Below, in pieces: positions 48,365 to 57,527 of a stretch of 64,000 nucleotides of DNA. The DNA comes from Stenotrophomonas sp. SAU14A_NAIMI4_8 (GTDB lineage: Bacteria > Pseudomonadota > Gammaproteobacteria > Xanthomonadales > Xanthomonadaceae): NCBI RefSeq assembly GCF_003086695.1, contig NZ_CP025999.1, positions 3,360,334 to 3,424,333 on the forward strand, read 5' to 3'. How positions within the stretch are numbered: position 1 is the first letter of the stretch; each line of letters opens with the position of its first letter. A model generated the notes under the pieces. That model worked only from the letters and a program-made list of their open reading frames with translations, had not been told where the DNA came from and made no database searches. Made by a program: the position numbers and the translations under genes.

Positions 48365-51130
48365 ATGCCTGTGATCCCGACCCGTTTCCGCTACAGCCTG
48401 CTGGCCATCGCCCTGGCTGCCACGCCCGCCTTCGCCCAGACCGCGCCCGCCGGGCAACCCGCCAACGCCCCGGCCACGGCATCGCTGGGCAGTGCGCTGA
48501 GCGCCTTTGCCGCCCAGCATGGCGTCGCCCTGTCCTTCGATCCGGCGCTGACCCAGGGCCGCACCGCGCCGCCGGTCGATCCGGCCGCGGGCGTGGACGC
48601 AGGCTTCAGCACACTGCTGCAGGGCACCGGCCTGCGTGCGGTGCGCCGCGCCGATGGCAGCTACACGCTGCAGGGCGCGCAGACCACCCGGCAGACGCAG
48701 CCGCTGCGCGTGGGGGCGTCCGATGGCAAGGTCGCGCTGCCGCAGGCGCTGCCTTTCGGCCAGGGCGTCACCCTGGATGCCGATGCGCTGGATGCGCAGG
48801 TGAAGGGCAACGGGGACATCGCCACGGCCCTGCGCAGCAACCCGGCGGTGCAGTTCAGCGATACCAACCGCAGCAGCCGCAACATGGGCGAAATCCGCCC
48901 CGATGATTTCAGCATCAATGGCGCGCCCTACTACCAGAACCTGTTCCTGCTCGATGGCGCCACGATCAACAACGATATCGATCCGGCCGATACGCCCGAC
49001 AACGGCAACCCGGCGCACAACTTCGATGTGCCCGGCGGCGCGCAGGGCATCGCCGTGGATGTGGACCTGCTGGAATCGCTGACCGTCTACGACGCCAACG
49101 TGCCGGCCTCGTTCGGCCACTTCCTGGGCGGCGTCGTGGACGCGCGCAGCCGCTCTGCAACCGACGGCCTGCACGGCAAGGTCTGGTTCCGCATGGCCCG
49201 TTCGGCCTGGGACAGCATCATCGCCAACGACGCGCAGCAGGAGGAGTTCGAGGAATCGGACACCTACAAATACCAGCCGCAGTACGACAAGTACCGCGTC
49301 GGCGCGCGGCTGGAAGGACGCACGCGCGGCGGTCTGGGCATCATCGGAACCTTCACCCGCACGCGCTCGGAGATCCCGCTGCGTGCTTACGCCGGCGGCC
49401 GCGAAACCACCGGCGCGGACGTCAACACCCGCACCCAGACGCGTGAGAACACCAGTGCCACGGTGGCCCTGGACTGGAGCAATGGCGAAGGCCTGCAGCT
49501 TGGCGCCAACCTGTCCTACGCGCCCACCGACGATGTCTACTTCATTTCCAACTCGCGCGATTCGTACTTCAGCATCAAGTCCGGCGGCCCCACCGCCAGC
49601 CTGCGCGCGAACTGGACTGGCGCTGCCTGGACCCTGCGCAACACCCTCAACTACAGCGACGTGGAAACCAGCCGCCGTGGCGACCTGGACTACATGCGCA
49701 ACTGGCTGATCTCCGACGACTTCGACTGGGGCGTGTCTGGAATCAGCACCGAGGGCAGCTGGGGCAACATCGACCAGCATGATCGCCGCATCGGCTACCG
49801 TTTCGTGGCCGACCGCGAACCGCTGCAGCTGGGCAGCAGTGAACACACCCTGCAGTTCGGTGCCGGCGTGCAGCGCCGCGATGGCGACTACCAGCGACTG
49901 AACGACCACCGGGTTCTGCTGAACACCGCCACCACCCGCAGCTGCACGCTGTCCGACGGCAGCGTGGATGATTTCAGCTGCTCACTGTCGCCGACCCGCA
50001 GCGGCGGCACCGGCCAGTACTTCAAGCGCATGTTCCTGTTCCATGCCGGCCAGTTCGAAGTGAGCGGCGAAGAGTACGAAGCCTGGCTGCAGGACGCGAT
50101 CCGCATCGGCAACTGGAACATCCGCCCCGGCCTGCGCCTGGACCGCAACAACCTGTGGAAGCAGACCAACGTGTCACCACGACTGGCCGCGTCGTGGGAC
50201 GTGCTGGGTGACCAGCGTACGGTCATCAACGCCGGCGTGAACCGCTACTACGGGCGCAGCTTCTACAGCTACCTGCTGCGCGATGGCCGCGAGCGCCTGC
50301 GCGACACGCTGGACCGCACCAGCGCGAGCACCCGCTGGGAAGATGCCAAGAGCACCCGCAACGTGGCCACCAACCGCCTGAGCGATGTCGATTCACCCTA
50401 CACCGACGAATGGACCCTGGGCGTGGACCAGCAGGCGTTCGGCCTGCAGTTCCACCTGAAGTACGTGGACCGTAGCAGCCGCAAGGACATCCTGCGCCGC
50501 AAGGTCGACAGCCCGGACCGCGACCTCTACAACCTCAATACCTTCGAGTACACCAACGAAGGCCGCAGCGATTCGCAGACCTGGACGCTGTCGGTCAGCC
50601 CGCAGCGCCCGTGGGAGTTTGCCGGCACCCGCAACAGCTTCCAGCTTTCGGCCGACCACACCGATGTGAACCGCAACTACAACAGCTACGAAGACACTCT
50701 CGACCTGTTCGAACGCGTGCGCCTGGATGGCAAGCTGATGTACCGCTATGAGCTGCCCGCCACCCAGTACCTGCGGCCGTGGAGCGCACGCCTGAGCACC
50801 CGCACCGACATTCCGGCCTGGGGCCTGAGCTGGAACAACTTCTTCCGCTACCGCGCGGGCTTCGAAGGCACCACCCAGGGGGCTCTGGAGATCATCGACG
50901 GCGAAAGCGTACGCAACCTCACCACGCGCCGCTTCTCCGGCAGCTGGACCTGGGATGCCAACCTGGAATACCGCCGGGCCCTGCCGCGCGAGCAGGAAGC
51001 CTATGTGCGGGTGGAAGTGCAGAACGTGCTCAACCGCAGCAACCTGACCACGGCCAGCGGTGCGGCCGCCGGCACCATGTACTTCGAACCCGGCCGCAGC
51101 TTCTGGCTGGAACTGGGCTATTCGTTCTGA
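48365..51130 (+). CDS. TonB-dependent transducer with STN domain
   Basis: The 921-residue receptor has a signal peptide (RYSLLAIALAATPAFAQ). An N-terminal STN signalling domain at 40-105 (LGSALSAFAAQHGVALSFDP, then LQGTGLRAVRRADGSYTLQG) follows, then a plug with PDDFSINGAPYYQNLFLLDG and a barrel ending in WLELGYSF. The STN domain and the fecIR genes directly upstream make it a cell-surface signalling receptor. The plug lacks the usual VLVL-x-NG-x-R block of siderophore receptors. The di-heme peroxidase gene follows 37 nt later. The ligand is unknown; iron regulation is indicated by the Fur box. Confidence 0.9.
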   Translation: MPVIPTRFRYSLLAIALAATPAFAQTAPAGQPANAPATASLGSALSAFAAQHGVALSFDPALTQGRTAPPVDPAAGVDAGFSTLLQGTGLRAVRRADGSYTLQGAQTTRQTQPLRVGASDGKVALPQALPFGQGVTLDADALDAQVKGNGDIATALRSNPAVQFSDTNRSSRNMGEIRPDDFSINGAPYYQNLFLLDGATINNDIDPADTPDNGNPAHNFDVPGGAQGIAVDVDLLESLTVYDANVPASFGHFLGGVVDARSRSATDGLHGKVWFRMARSAWDSIIANDAQQEEFEESDTYKYQPQYDKYRVGARLEGRTRGGLGIIGTFTRTRSEIPLRAYAGGRETTGADVNTRTQTRENTSATVALDWSNGEGLQLGANLSYAPTDDVYFISNSRDSYFSIKSGGPTASLRANWTGAAWTLRNTLNYSDVETSRRGDLDYMRNWLISDDFDWGVSGISTEGSWGNIDQHDRRIGYRFVADREPLQLGSSEHTLQFGAGVQRRDGDYQRLNDHRVLLNTATTRSCTLSDGSVDDFSCSLSPTRSGGTGQYFKRMFLFHAGQFEVSGEEYEAWLQDAIRIGNWNIRPGLRLDRNNLWKQTNVSPRLAASWDVLGDQRTVINAGVNRYYGRSFYSYLLRDGRERLRDTLDRTSASTRWEDAKSTRNVATNRLSDVDSPYTDEWTLGVDQQAFGLQFHLKYVDRSSRKDILRRKVDSPDRDLYNLNTFEYTNEGRSDSQTWTLSVSPQRPWEFAGTRNSFQLSADHTDVNRNYNSYEDTLDLFERVRLDGKLMYRYELPATQYLRPWSARLSTRTDIPAWGLSWNNFFRYRAGFEGTTQGALEIIDGESVRNLTTRRFSGSWTWDANLEYRRALPREQEAYVRVEVQNVLNRSNLTTASGAAAGTMYFEPGRSFWLELGYSF

Positions 51131-51136
51131 ACGCAC

Positions 51137-51160
51137 GGCCCGGCGGCACGCTGCCGGGCC
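51137..51160. other. Hairpin between receptor and peroxidase genes
   Basis: GGCCCGGC (51137-51144) pairs with GCCGGGCC (51153-51160) with an 8-nt loop. It may reduce transcription or stabilise the receptor message ahead of the downstream gene. Confidence 0.4.
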
Positions 51161-51167
51161 ACTGCCG

Positions 51168-52295
51168 ATGCAACGCATGCACTATCTGCGCGTGATCCTG
51201 CCCGTCGCCGCCCTGTTGCTGGGCGGCGCGGGCGGGCCTGCGCCCGCGCGCGACACACCCTGCCCCGACCCGCTGCCCGCACGCCCGGAAGCGGCCTGCC
51301 TGCGCGCGCTCTACAGCAGCCCGGCAGTGCAATGGCCAGCCCCGGACATTGAACCGGGCGTCACCTGGCAGGAACTGGCGCCGTTGCCGGTGCCGGTGGA
51401 CCCGGCAGACAACCCGTCCACGCCGGCCAAGGTGGCACTGGGCCGGCGCCTGTTCTTCGATCCGATCCTGTCACGTTCGCGGCAGTTGGCGTGTGCCAGT
51501 TGCCACGACCCCGACCTGGGCTGGGCCGATGGCCGCCGCGTCTCGTTCGGGCATGACCGGCAGACCGGGCGCCGCAACGCCCCCAGCCTGCTGGCCAGTG
51601 CGCACGTGGCACCGTTGTTCTGGGACGGGCGCGCCGCCACGCTGGAAGCGCAGGCACTGGGCCCCATTGCCGACCCGGTGGAAATGGGCTTCAGCGTGAA
51701 TGGAGCGGTGCGCCGCCTGCGCCGCGATGCCCGTTATCGCAGCGAATTTTCCACCGTGTTCGAACAGCCGCGCATCGACGCGCAGCAGCTGGGCCAGGCC
51801 ATCGCTGCGTTCCAGCGCAGTCTGTCCCCGCGCAACAGCCGCTTTGATCGCTTCCTGCGTGGCAATGCGCGCGCACTGGACGATGCGCAGCTGCGCGGCC
51901 TGCACCTGTTCCGCACCCAGGCAGGCTGCATGAACTGCCACAACGGCGCGGCGCTGACCGACAACGGTTTCCACAATCTTGGCCTGCACTTCCACGGTCG
52001 CCCGCGGCAGGATCTGGGGCGCTACGAGGTCACCGGTGATCCGGCCGACAGCGGTCGCTTCCGCACGCCATCACTGCGGGGCGTGGCAAACACCGCGCCG
52101 TACATGCACAACGGGCTGATCCCACCTCTTTCCGGCGTGCTGGCGTTCTACAACGTGGGCGGCGGCCGGCCACGCGCGCCGGTCGATCTGCACGACGATG
52201 CGCCACCGTTCCCGCAGCCGGACCCGCTGCTGCGTCCGCGTGGACTCAACCGACAGGACCTGCAGGATCTGGAAGCCTTCCTGCAGGCGCTGTAA
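51168..52295 (+). CDS. Di-heme cytochrome c peroxidase / MauG-family protein
   Basis: The 375-residue periplasmic protein has a signal peptide (HYLRVILPVAALLLGGAGG) and two heme c sites, LACASCHDPDLGWADGR and GCMNCHNGAALTDNG. The family blocks LGRRLFFDPILSRSRQLACA, NAPSLLASAHVAPLFWDGRA, LEAQALGPIADPVEMGF and FRTPSLRGVANTAPYMHNG are present. Such proteins either reduce peroxide or, like MauG and MbnH, oxidise a partner protein. Placement behind fecI-fecR-receptor recalls methanobactin-type uptake operons with MbnH. Start ATG 51168; ATG 51177 possible. Confidence 0.87.
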   Translation: MQRMHYLRVILPVAALLLGGAGGPAPARDTPCPDPLPARPEAACLRALYSSPAVQWPAPDIEPGVTWQELAPLPVPVDPADNPSTPAKVALGRRLFFDPILSRSRQLACASCHDPDLGWADGRRVSFGHDRQTGRRNAPSLLASAHVAPLFWDGRAATLEAQALGPIADPVEMGFSVNGAVRRLRRDARYRSEFSTVFEQPRIDAQQLGQAIAAFQRSLSPRNSRFDRFLRGNARALDDAQLRGLHLFRTQAGCMNCHNGAALTDNGFHNLGLHFHGRPRQDLGRYEVTGDPADSGRFRTPSLRGVANTAPYMHNGLIPPLSGVLAFYNVGGGRPRAPVDLHDDAPPFPQPDPLLRPRGLNRQDLQDLEAFLQAL

Positions 52296-52306
52296 CGGCG
52301 GGCAGC

Positions 52307-53626
52307 TCAGGAACCGCGCGGCGGCAACAGCGGCGCCGCCTGCGGCACCGGTACCGGGCAGCCAAAGGTACCGGCCACGTCCAGATACAGGCTGTAGCGT
52401 TGGGTGGTCGCAAAGCCTGCCTGCCAGTCCGGATTGAACAGGCGCCCCGGCTCCAGGGCCAGGTCCACCGGCAGGTTCAGCACTTCATCGCCAATCATCA
52501 CCGGCGTGGTGGCACCGGCGTACTTCAGATCGCGCGCGCCGTTGGTGGTGATGATGTTCCTGCGCTGCACGGCCGCCGGCGGCGGCGCCGTGGGCGGAAT
52601 GCCGCTGGCCATGAACGCACCGTTGAAGCCGGTATCCAGCTGCACCAGGATGCTGTCCTTGCCGGCGCGGATCGGATAGCGCAGCTGGTAATCATCGCCG
52701 GTGAGCGATGAGACAGTGGCCATGCGCCGCGTGCAGGGCACCTTGCTGGACGCGGCCTGCACCACCAGCGCGTCCTTGTCGATGCGTACCCGCCCCAGCG
52801 CGCGCAGTACGTCCAGGCCGATGCGCGGCAGATCGTCCTGCCCCAGCACCGCGAAGGACACCTGGCGCACCGCGAGTCCGCCAATGTCCAGATCCATCGG
52901 CGCGGCCAACGCAAACAGCGCATCGCCGGTGCTATCGGCCACGGTGAATCCCTCGGTCAAGGCCAGCCCCAGTTCCGCGGCCAGCGTGCGGCCGATGCGC
53001 GAGCGTGCCGCGCCGGTGTCCACGTGCACGCGCAGGTCGCGTTCGCCGGCAGCGGTCTTCACTTTCAGGGTGATCGTCGGCAGCTCGTTCTGCAGCTGGA
53101 TCGGCACGCTCACGTCGGCTGCAGGCACGGCAATCGGTTCGGCGCTGCGAGGCCACTGCAGGAAGCGGTCGAACGTCGGTTCGCTCACGCTGGCCACGCG
53201 CACCGTGTGCGGCGCATCTTTCAGCATGGGCAGGAAATCGCTGTCCAGGCGGGTACGCACGTCCTGCATCTGCCGGGCCCAACCGGCAATATCGCCCTGC
53301 AGCAGGGCATTGCCGGCCAGGGTGGCCGAACACAGATAGGCCACGCCCTTCACCGAATCGGCAGGTTCGCTGGCCACGCCCTCCAGGCATTGACGGGCCG
53401 CGCGGCTGGAATTATCCAGCTCACCCCGTACACGGTAGTAACCTGCGGCGCCCAAGCGCCCCTTGGCACCCTTTGCCTGGCCCATGGCCTGCAGGGCCGC
53501 CAGGCGCGCATGCTGCACGTTGGCCGTGTAGCCATAGGGATCGTTCACATCGCCATTGGCCACGTCGGCCGCCGCTGCCGTGAACGATGCGAGCATGGCG
53601 CCGAGCGCCAGCGCGGTGGTGCGCAT
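52307..53626 (-). CDS. Exported aspartic protease-like protein with two DTG motifs
   Basis: A signal peptide (LALGAMLASFTAAAA) is followed by a helical region of about 130 residues. Two retropepsin-like halves then follow: LRVHVDTGAARSRIGRTLAA with LDIGGLAVRQVSFAVLGQD, and SILVQLDTGFNGAFMASGIP with VMIGDEVLNLPVDLAL. Each half has a D-T-G catalytic triplet, so one chain could form a pepsin-like pair by itself, whereas most bacterial retropepsin-like proteins have one. Four Cys are spread along the protein. Substrate unknown. The ATG at 53626 has AGGAG 8 nt upstream. Convergent with the peroxidase gene (11-nt gap). Confidence 0.75.
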   Translation of the reverse strand: MRTTALALGAMLASFTAAAADVANGDVNDPYGYTANVQHARLAALQAMGQAKGAKGRLGAAGYYRVRGELDNSSRAARQCLEGVASEPADSVKGVAYLCSATLAGNALLQGDIAGWARQMQDVRTRLDSDFLPMLKDAPHTVRVASVSEPTFDRFLQWPRSAEPIAVPAADVSVPIQLQNELPTITLKVKTAAGERDLRVHVDTGAARSRIGRTLAAELGLALTEGFTVADSTGDALFALAAPMDLDIGGLAVRQVSFAVLGQDDLPRIGLDVLRALGRVRIDKDALVVQAASSKVPCTRRMATVSSLTGDDYQLRYPIRAGKDSILVQLDTGFNGAFMASGIPPTAPPPAAVQRRNIITTNGARDLKYAGATTPVMIGDEVLNLPVDLALEPGRLFNPDWQAGFATTQRYSLYLDVAGTFGCPVPVPQAAPLLPPRGS

Positions 53627-53692
53627 CAAGGTTACTCCTGTCTACCCAGTGCATGACCCTAGCACGTCGACCGTTGCACGTGACTGCGTGCG

Positions 53693-54520
53693 CTACACAC
53701 CGCGGGTAATCGCCGCGCGGATCTGCCGCAACGTCTGCTTCACCGCCTGTGCTTGTTCGGCACTCATGCGCAGCAGCAGCTTCTGCCCCACCGAGCGCGA
53801 CTGCAGCGCGGGATCGACGAAGCGATACCGGCCACGCTCGTCGCGCTGCACGGCCAGCGGACGCGCAGGCTCGGGCGTGTCCAGCAGGTGATCGATCACC
53901 GCCACCAGGCGGTCATTGAAGTACCCCTGCGGATGGCCCGATTCAACATATGCCTGCTGGATGAGCGGATAGAAGCGCACGTAGGCCTTCGCTGCTGCTG
54001 CGGGATCTACGGCGGTAAAGGCCTGCACGTAGGGGGCGTAGCGGGCGGCATTGGCGGCCGCGATGTGCTCGCCGCCCTCGCCCGCTTCCACCTGCAGGGC
54101 ACCGGCCAGCGGGCGCGTGGCCAGTGCCGATGGCGGCGCACTGGCCTTGTCCAGATTGTCGACGTGGGTCACCAGACGCTGGATCACGTGATCACGCAAC
54201 AGCAGCGCCAGCGTGTCTTCGCCTTGGAACAGCCCGCGCAGCGCTGACCATGCCGCCGTATCGCTGTCGTCCATCTTCGGCAGTGCCGGATCTGCAGCAG
54301 CATCGGTATCCAGCGGGTGCTGGATCTCCGGCGTGGAAGGCGCGGTTTGCTTGGCCGCCATCGGCGGCGGCGCCGCGGTTGCAGCGGGCGTTGGCTGCGC
54401 AGGCACGTGCACCTGGTCTGCCAGCCCCTGCCACTGGTCGCGGAACAACCACGCGCCCGCGCTACCCACCACTACTATGCCCAATACCCAGGGCCAAACG
54501 GCCTTCCCACTCTTCTGCAT
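53693..54520 (-). CDS. DUF3014 membrane-anchored protein
   Basis: The 275-residue protein has one N-terminal membrane helix (VWPWVLGIVVVGSAGAWLF), a Pro/Ala/Thr linker (40-85) and a DUF3014 domain. That domain contains LRDHVIQRLVTHVDNLDKAS, then YAPYVQAFTAVDPAAAAKAY, VRFYPLIQQAYVESGHPQGY and FNDRLVAVIDHLLDTPEPA. The bulk should be periplasmic. Function unknown. ATG 54520 begins the membrane anchor. Confidence 0.85.
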   Translation of the reverse strand: MQKSGKAVWPWVLGIVVVGSAGAWLFRDQWQGLADQVHVPAQPTPAATAAPPPMAAKQTAPSTPEIQHPLDTDAAADPALPKMDDSDTAAWSALRGLFQGEDTLALLLRDHVIQRLVTHVDNLDKASAPPSALATRPLAGALQVEAGEGGEHIAAANAARYAPYVQAFTAVDPAAAAKAYVRFYPLIQQAYVESGHPQGYFNDRLVAVIDHLLDTPEPARPLAVQRDERGRYRFVDPALQSRSVGQKLLLRMSAEQAQAVKQTLRQIRAAITRGV

Positions 54521-54679
54521 GATGCGCAACCTCGCTCTGCATGTGCCTGCACACCGTATGACCCGCCTACGGTGCCGCGGTTCCCGCGCGGCACGTGCAC
54601 AAGCACCTGCGACCACGCGTTTACACTGCATCTTCGCGCAGGCTGCATGAATGCCCGCTACGTCGCTTCGGAAAATTCA

Positions 54680-55243
54680 ATGAAACACATCGCCATCGTC
54701 CGCTTGTTCCAGCCCGGCATCGTCCTGTTCGATCCGTGCGTACTGCACGCGTTCGTGCAGGCGCACCTTGCGCCTGGCGAAGCGCTGCTCAGTCGGTTTG
54801 TCGATGATCCTGCACTGGGTGATGCCGCCGTGCGCGCGGGCGCCGTGCTGCCGATGTATCCCATCGAGGAAGACGACTACACGGTCTTTGTCGAGGGCAA
54901 CGTGCCAACGAGCGGTGCTACGCGGCATTTCAGCCATCCGGGCCTGCCACTGCAGGTAGACAGTGGCGTGCTGATCGCCGCAGACCTGCATGCGGTGATG
55001 GAATGGGATGCGGACTTCTTCCTGCACTACCGGCAGCACCTGCAGGAGCGGTTGTTGAACAGTGATTACCTGGAGGTGGCAGCGGGCCGCTACGAGGTGC
55101 GCATTCACGGCTATACCGGCCTGCCGCAGCCACACCCGCCGCAGGGCTATGGGCTGGAACTGCGCGCCACGGCGCAGCTGCCAGAGACGCAGGCAGGGGA
55201 AGATTTCGACTTCGCCCTGCCGCTGGCGGCGCCTGCGGGGTGA
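54680..55243 (+). CDS. Hypothetical cytoplasmic protein (187 aa)
   Basis: An acidic protein without signal or membrane segments. Notable runs are IVRLFQPGIVLFDPCVLHAF, PMYPIEEDDYTVFVEGN, ADLHAVMEWDADFFLHYRQH and YEVRIHGYTGLPQPHPPQGY. The beta-rich, aromatic pattern is that of a compact immunity-like or ligand-binding domain, but I do not recognise it. The start is uncertain: ATG 54680 (MKHIAIV) fits best; ATG 54647 would add 11 residues. Confidence 0.6.
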   Translation: MKHIAIVRLFQPGIVLFDPCVLHAFVQAHLAPGEALLSRFVDDPALGDAAVRAGAVLPMYPIEEDDYTVFVEGNVPTSGATRHFSHPGLPLQVDSGVLIAADLHAVMEWDADFFLHYRQHLQERLLNSDYLEVAAGRYEVRIHGYTGLPQPHPPQGYGLELRATAQLPETQAGEDFDFALPLAAPAG

Positions 55244-55259
55244 CCACAGGCGCTACCCA

Positions 55260-56867
55260 TCAATGGGCCGTGTCAGCCAGTGGCTTCACCGGCTGCTTCT
55301 GCAGCGACAACAGGCCCAGCAGCACGGCCAGCGCCACGTAGGCCCCGGCGAACTGCCAGCTGATCACGCGGGCCAGGCCCTCCAGGTTCCAGGGCAGGTA
55401 GGTGCCACCGCGCGGGTCCACCGAATGGATCAGGCCGAACAGGGTCAGCGCTGCCGCCACCAGCAGGAAGCCACAGGCACGGCGCAGGCGCCCATCGACC
55501 ATGGCCGCGACGGTGGCGATCCACAGCATGGAGGTGATGATGAAACCATTGCCCAGGGTGAAGATCACCGCCAGTTCCGGCAGACCGTGGCCATCGACGG
55601 TGGTGAGCATGGCGCCCAGCGTTTCGGCCGGAATCCAGCCCGGTGCCTTGATCGCCAGCAGATAGGCCGCCGACGGCAGGAAGCCGAGCACCATCGCACC
55701 GGCATGCTGGCGCGGGGTGGCCTGGAAGGCCTGGGTGGTGATGTCGATCGACACGTACACGATGATCGGCGCCAGCACGGCCAGCGGCAGCCACTGCACC
55801 AGCCCGGAGATGATGCCCAGCATGCCGCCGATGCCGACGAACAGGCCGGTCAGCAGCGTGTAACCGCTGCGCGCGCCCATGTGCTTGTACGCTGGCTGGC
55901 CGATGTACGGCGTGGTCTGCGCCACGCCGCCGCAGAGACCGGCCACCAGGGTGGCAAAGGCTTCCACCAGCAGGATGTCGCGGGTGCGGTAGTCATCGCC
56001 GGCCGCGCGCGCGCTCTCAGACACGTTGATGCCACCCACCACCATCAGCAGGCCGAACGGCAGCAGCAGCGGCAGGTAGGTCATGGCCGTCGGCAGGCCG
56101 TCGATGAAGCCCAGCGTGGGCAGCGGCAGCACCACCTGCGGCGGTACCCAGGCCGGAATGGCAAAGCCCGGCACACCCAGCCCGGCCAGGCCCAGCCCGT
56201 AATACAGCACGGTGCCGAACACGAAGGCCAGCAGCACGCCCGGACCACGCACCGGCAGCTTGCCCTTGGCGATCAGCACGTACAGCAGCAGGCCCAGCGT
56301 GGTGAAGCCGACCAGCGGCGAACGCAGGGTTTCCAGCAGCGGCAGCAGGCCCATCAGCACCAGCGCGATGCCGGCGATGGAGCCCAGCAGCGCCGCACGC
56401 GGCAGCGCGCGGGTCACCGCTTCACCGAAGAAGGAAAGGATCAGCTTCAGCACGCCCATGATGACCAGCGAGGCCATGCCCAGCTGCCAGGTGGCGATGG
56501 CGGCGGCGTGCGGATCCATTCCCTGCTGCTTGAAAGCCAGGAACGCCGGGCCCAGCACCAGCAGGGCCATGCCGATGCTGGTGGGCGCGTCCAGGCCCAG
56601 CGGCATGGCGGTGACATCGTCGCGGCCGGTGCGCGCGGCCAGGCGGCGCGCCATCAGGGTGTACAGCAGGTTGCCGACCAGCACGCCGAAGGCGGTACCG
56701 GGGAACATGCGGCCGAACACCACGTCGGCGGGGAACTGGAACATGCCGACCAGGGCCATGGCGATGAAGCCGAGGATGGACAGGTTGTCGACGACCAGGC
56801 CGAAGAAGCCATTGAAGTCGCCGGCGACGAACCAGCGGCGCGGGGCGGCGGAAGCGGGAGCGGACAT
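55260..56867 (-). CDS. NCS2-family nucleobase permease
   Basis: The 535-residue inner-membrane protein has about fourteen helices and the NCS2 fold: FNGFFGLVVDNLSILGFIAM, TAMPLGLDAPTSIGMALLVL and the substrate-site helix LLVEAFATLVAGLCGGVAQT, then GARSGYTLLTGLFVGIGGM. It probably imports purines or related compounds with H+ or Na+. It does not match the Azg or UraA signatures closely enough to name a substrate. ATG 56867 (MSAPASAAPRR) begins the family homology; the longer frame upstream runs through the palindromic element at 57007. Confidence 0.85.
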   Translation of the reverse strand: MSAPASAAPRRWFVAGDFNGFFGLVVDNLSILGFIAMALVGMFQFPADVVFGRMFPGTAFGVLVGNLLYTLMARRLAARTGRDDVTAMPLGLDAPTSIGMALLVLGPAFLAFKQQGMDPHAAAIATWQLGMASLVIMGVLKLILSFFGEAVTRALPRAALLGSIAGIALVLMGLLPLLETLRSPLVGFTTLGLLLYVLIAKGKLPVRGPGVLLAFVFGTVLYYGLGLAGLGVPGFAIPAWVPPQVVLPLPTLGFIDGLPTAMTYLPLLLPFGLLMVVGGINVSESARAAGDDYRTRDILLVEAFATLVAGLCGGVAQTTPYIGQPAYKHMGARSGYTLLTGLFVGIGGMLGIISGLVQWLPLAVLAPIIVYVSIDITTQAFQATPRQHAGAMVLGFLPSAAYLLAIKAPGWIPAETLGAMLTTVDGHGLPELAVIFTLGNGFIITSMLWIATVAAMVDGRLRRACGFLLVAAALTLFGLIHSVDPRGGTYLPWNLEGLARVISWQFAGAYVALAVLLGLLSLQKQPVKPLADTAH

Positions 56868-57006
56868 GGAAGGGGCGGTGGGGGTGGGGACCGCCGATGG
56901 TAGGCCCAGCGGGGCCCGGGCGCCAATTCCCGGGTGGAATGATGGGTTCCAGCCAACGGCGGCGCCCCTCGTGGCATGGTCGCAAAATGCTGGGTATCTG
57001 AATGGT

Positions 57007-57106
57007 CCGGGCGGGTGGGTGTCACGGGGGACGCCGTAAACCCGTCCTTGGGGGCTTGGCCGCGGCATCCATGCCGCGGACACCCCCGCGTCACCCACCC
57101 GCCCGG
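57007..57106. repeat. Long inverted-repeat element A with conserved 62-bp core
   Basis: Outer arms 57007-57021 and 57092-57106 are exact 15-bp complements (CCGGGCGGGTGGGTG type), with GGGGG/CCCCC inside. The core 57026-57087 contains GACGCCGTAAACCCGTCC and the hairpin CCGCGGCAT-cc-ATGCCGCGG (57060-57079). The core is 48/62 identical to element B read in reverse. It lies just upstream of the NCS2 permease start. Confidence 0.75.
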
Positions 57107-57185
57107 CCCCTGACAGTTTCCTGCGGGCGCCAGCCACGGAAGAGAATCAAAAGATCAAAGGCAAGAGCCGGTCGCTGCGCTCGGC

Positions 57186-57251
57186 CATCCACGCATGGCG
57201 TGGATCTACTGGTGAAACCGGGATCGGGTAGATCCACGCCATGCGTGGATG
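57186..57251. repeat. Inverted pair of GTAG palindromes
   Basis: 57186-57209 and 57228-57251 are perfect 24-bp inverse copies, each with the hairpin ATCCACGC-cat-GCGTGGAT and GTAG at the inner... end facing the other copy. This is the dimeric arrangement known for SMAG-type REP sequences. Confidence 0.85.
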
Positions 57252-57277
57252 AATCTCGCAGATATCGAAATCACTCC

Positions 57278-57316
57278 GGGGTCGGGGCCCGTTGCGCAGC
57301 AACGGGATCCGACCCC
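57278..57316. repeat. GGGGTC palindrome
   Basis: Copy with inner stem CCCGTTGC/GCAACGGG. It is part of a 660-nt gene-free stretch (56868-57527) made almost entirely of palindromes. Confidence 0.8.
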
Positions 57317-57350
57317 GTGCCGTTCCAACAGCTCACGGCGAACTGTCGAA

Positions 57351-57452
57351 GGCGGGGTGGGTCCGGTTGCGGGGGCGTGAGCCGCATGGATGCGGCGACC
57401 GAGCCTACACGGACGTACTTGCGGCGTCCCCCGCAACCGGACCCACCCCGCC
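57351..57452. repeat. Long inverted-repeat element B, reverse orientation
   Basis: Arms 57351-57375 and 57428-57452 are perfect 25-bp complements, starting GGCGGGGTGGGTCCGG. They differ from the arms of element A apart from the inner GGGGG. The core 57371-57432 in reverse matches the core of A; its hairpin GCCGCAT-gg-ATGCGGC carries a compensating C-G/G-C swap relative to A. It ends 75 nt before the poxB stop codon. Confidence 0.75.
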
Positions 57453-57527
57453 ATCGCTCAGGAAACCGGCTTCGGCTCTTGCTCTGGCCTCTGCCGGTGC
57501 AGGGCGCAGCCCTGCATCGCCCTGCCC

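Noticed and set aside
55062..56903. 613-codon frame on the plus strand across the NCS2 permease gene
   Set aside because: Antisense shadow rich in Gln, His and Arg; the minus strand encodes a clear membrane transporter.
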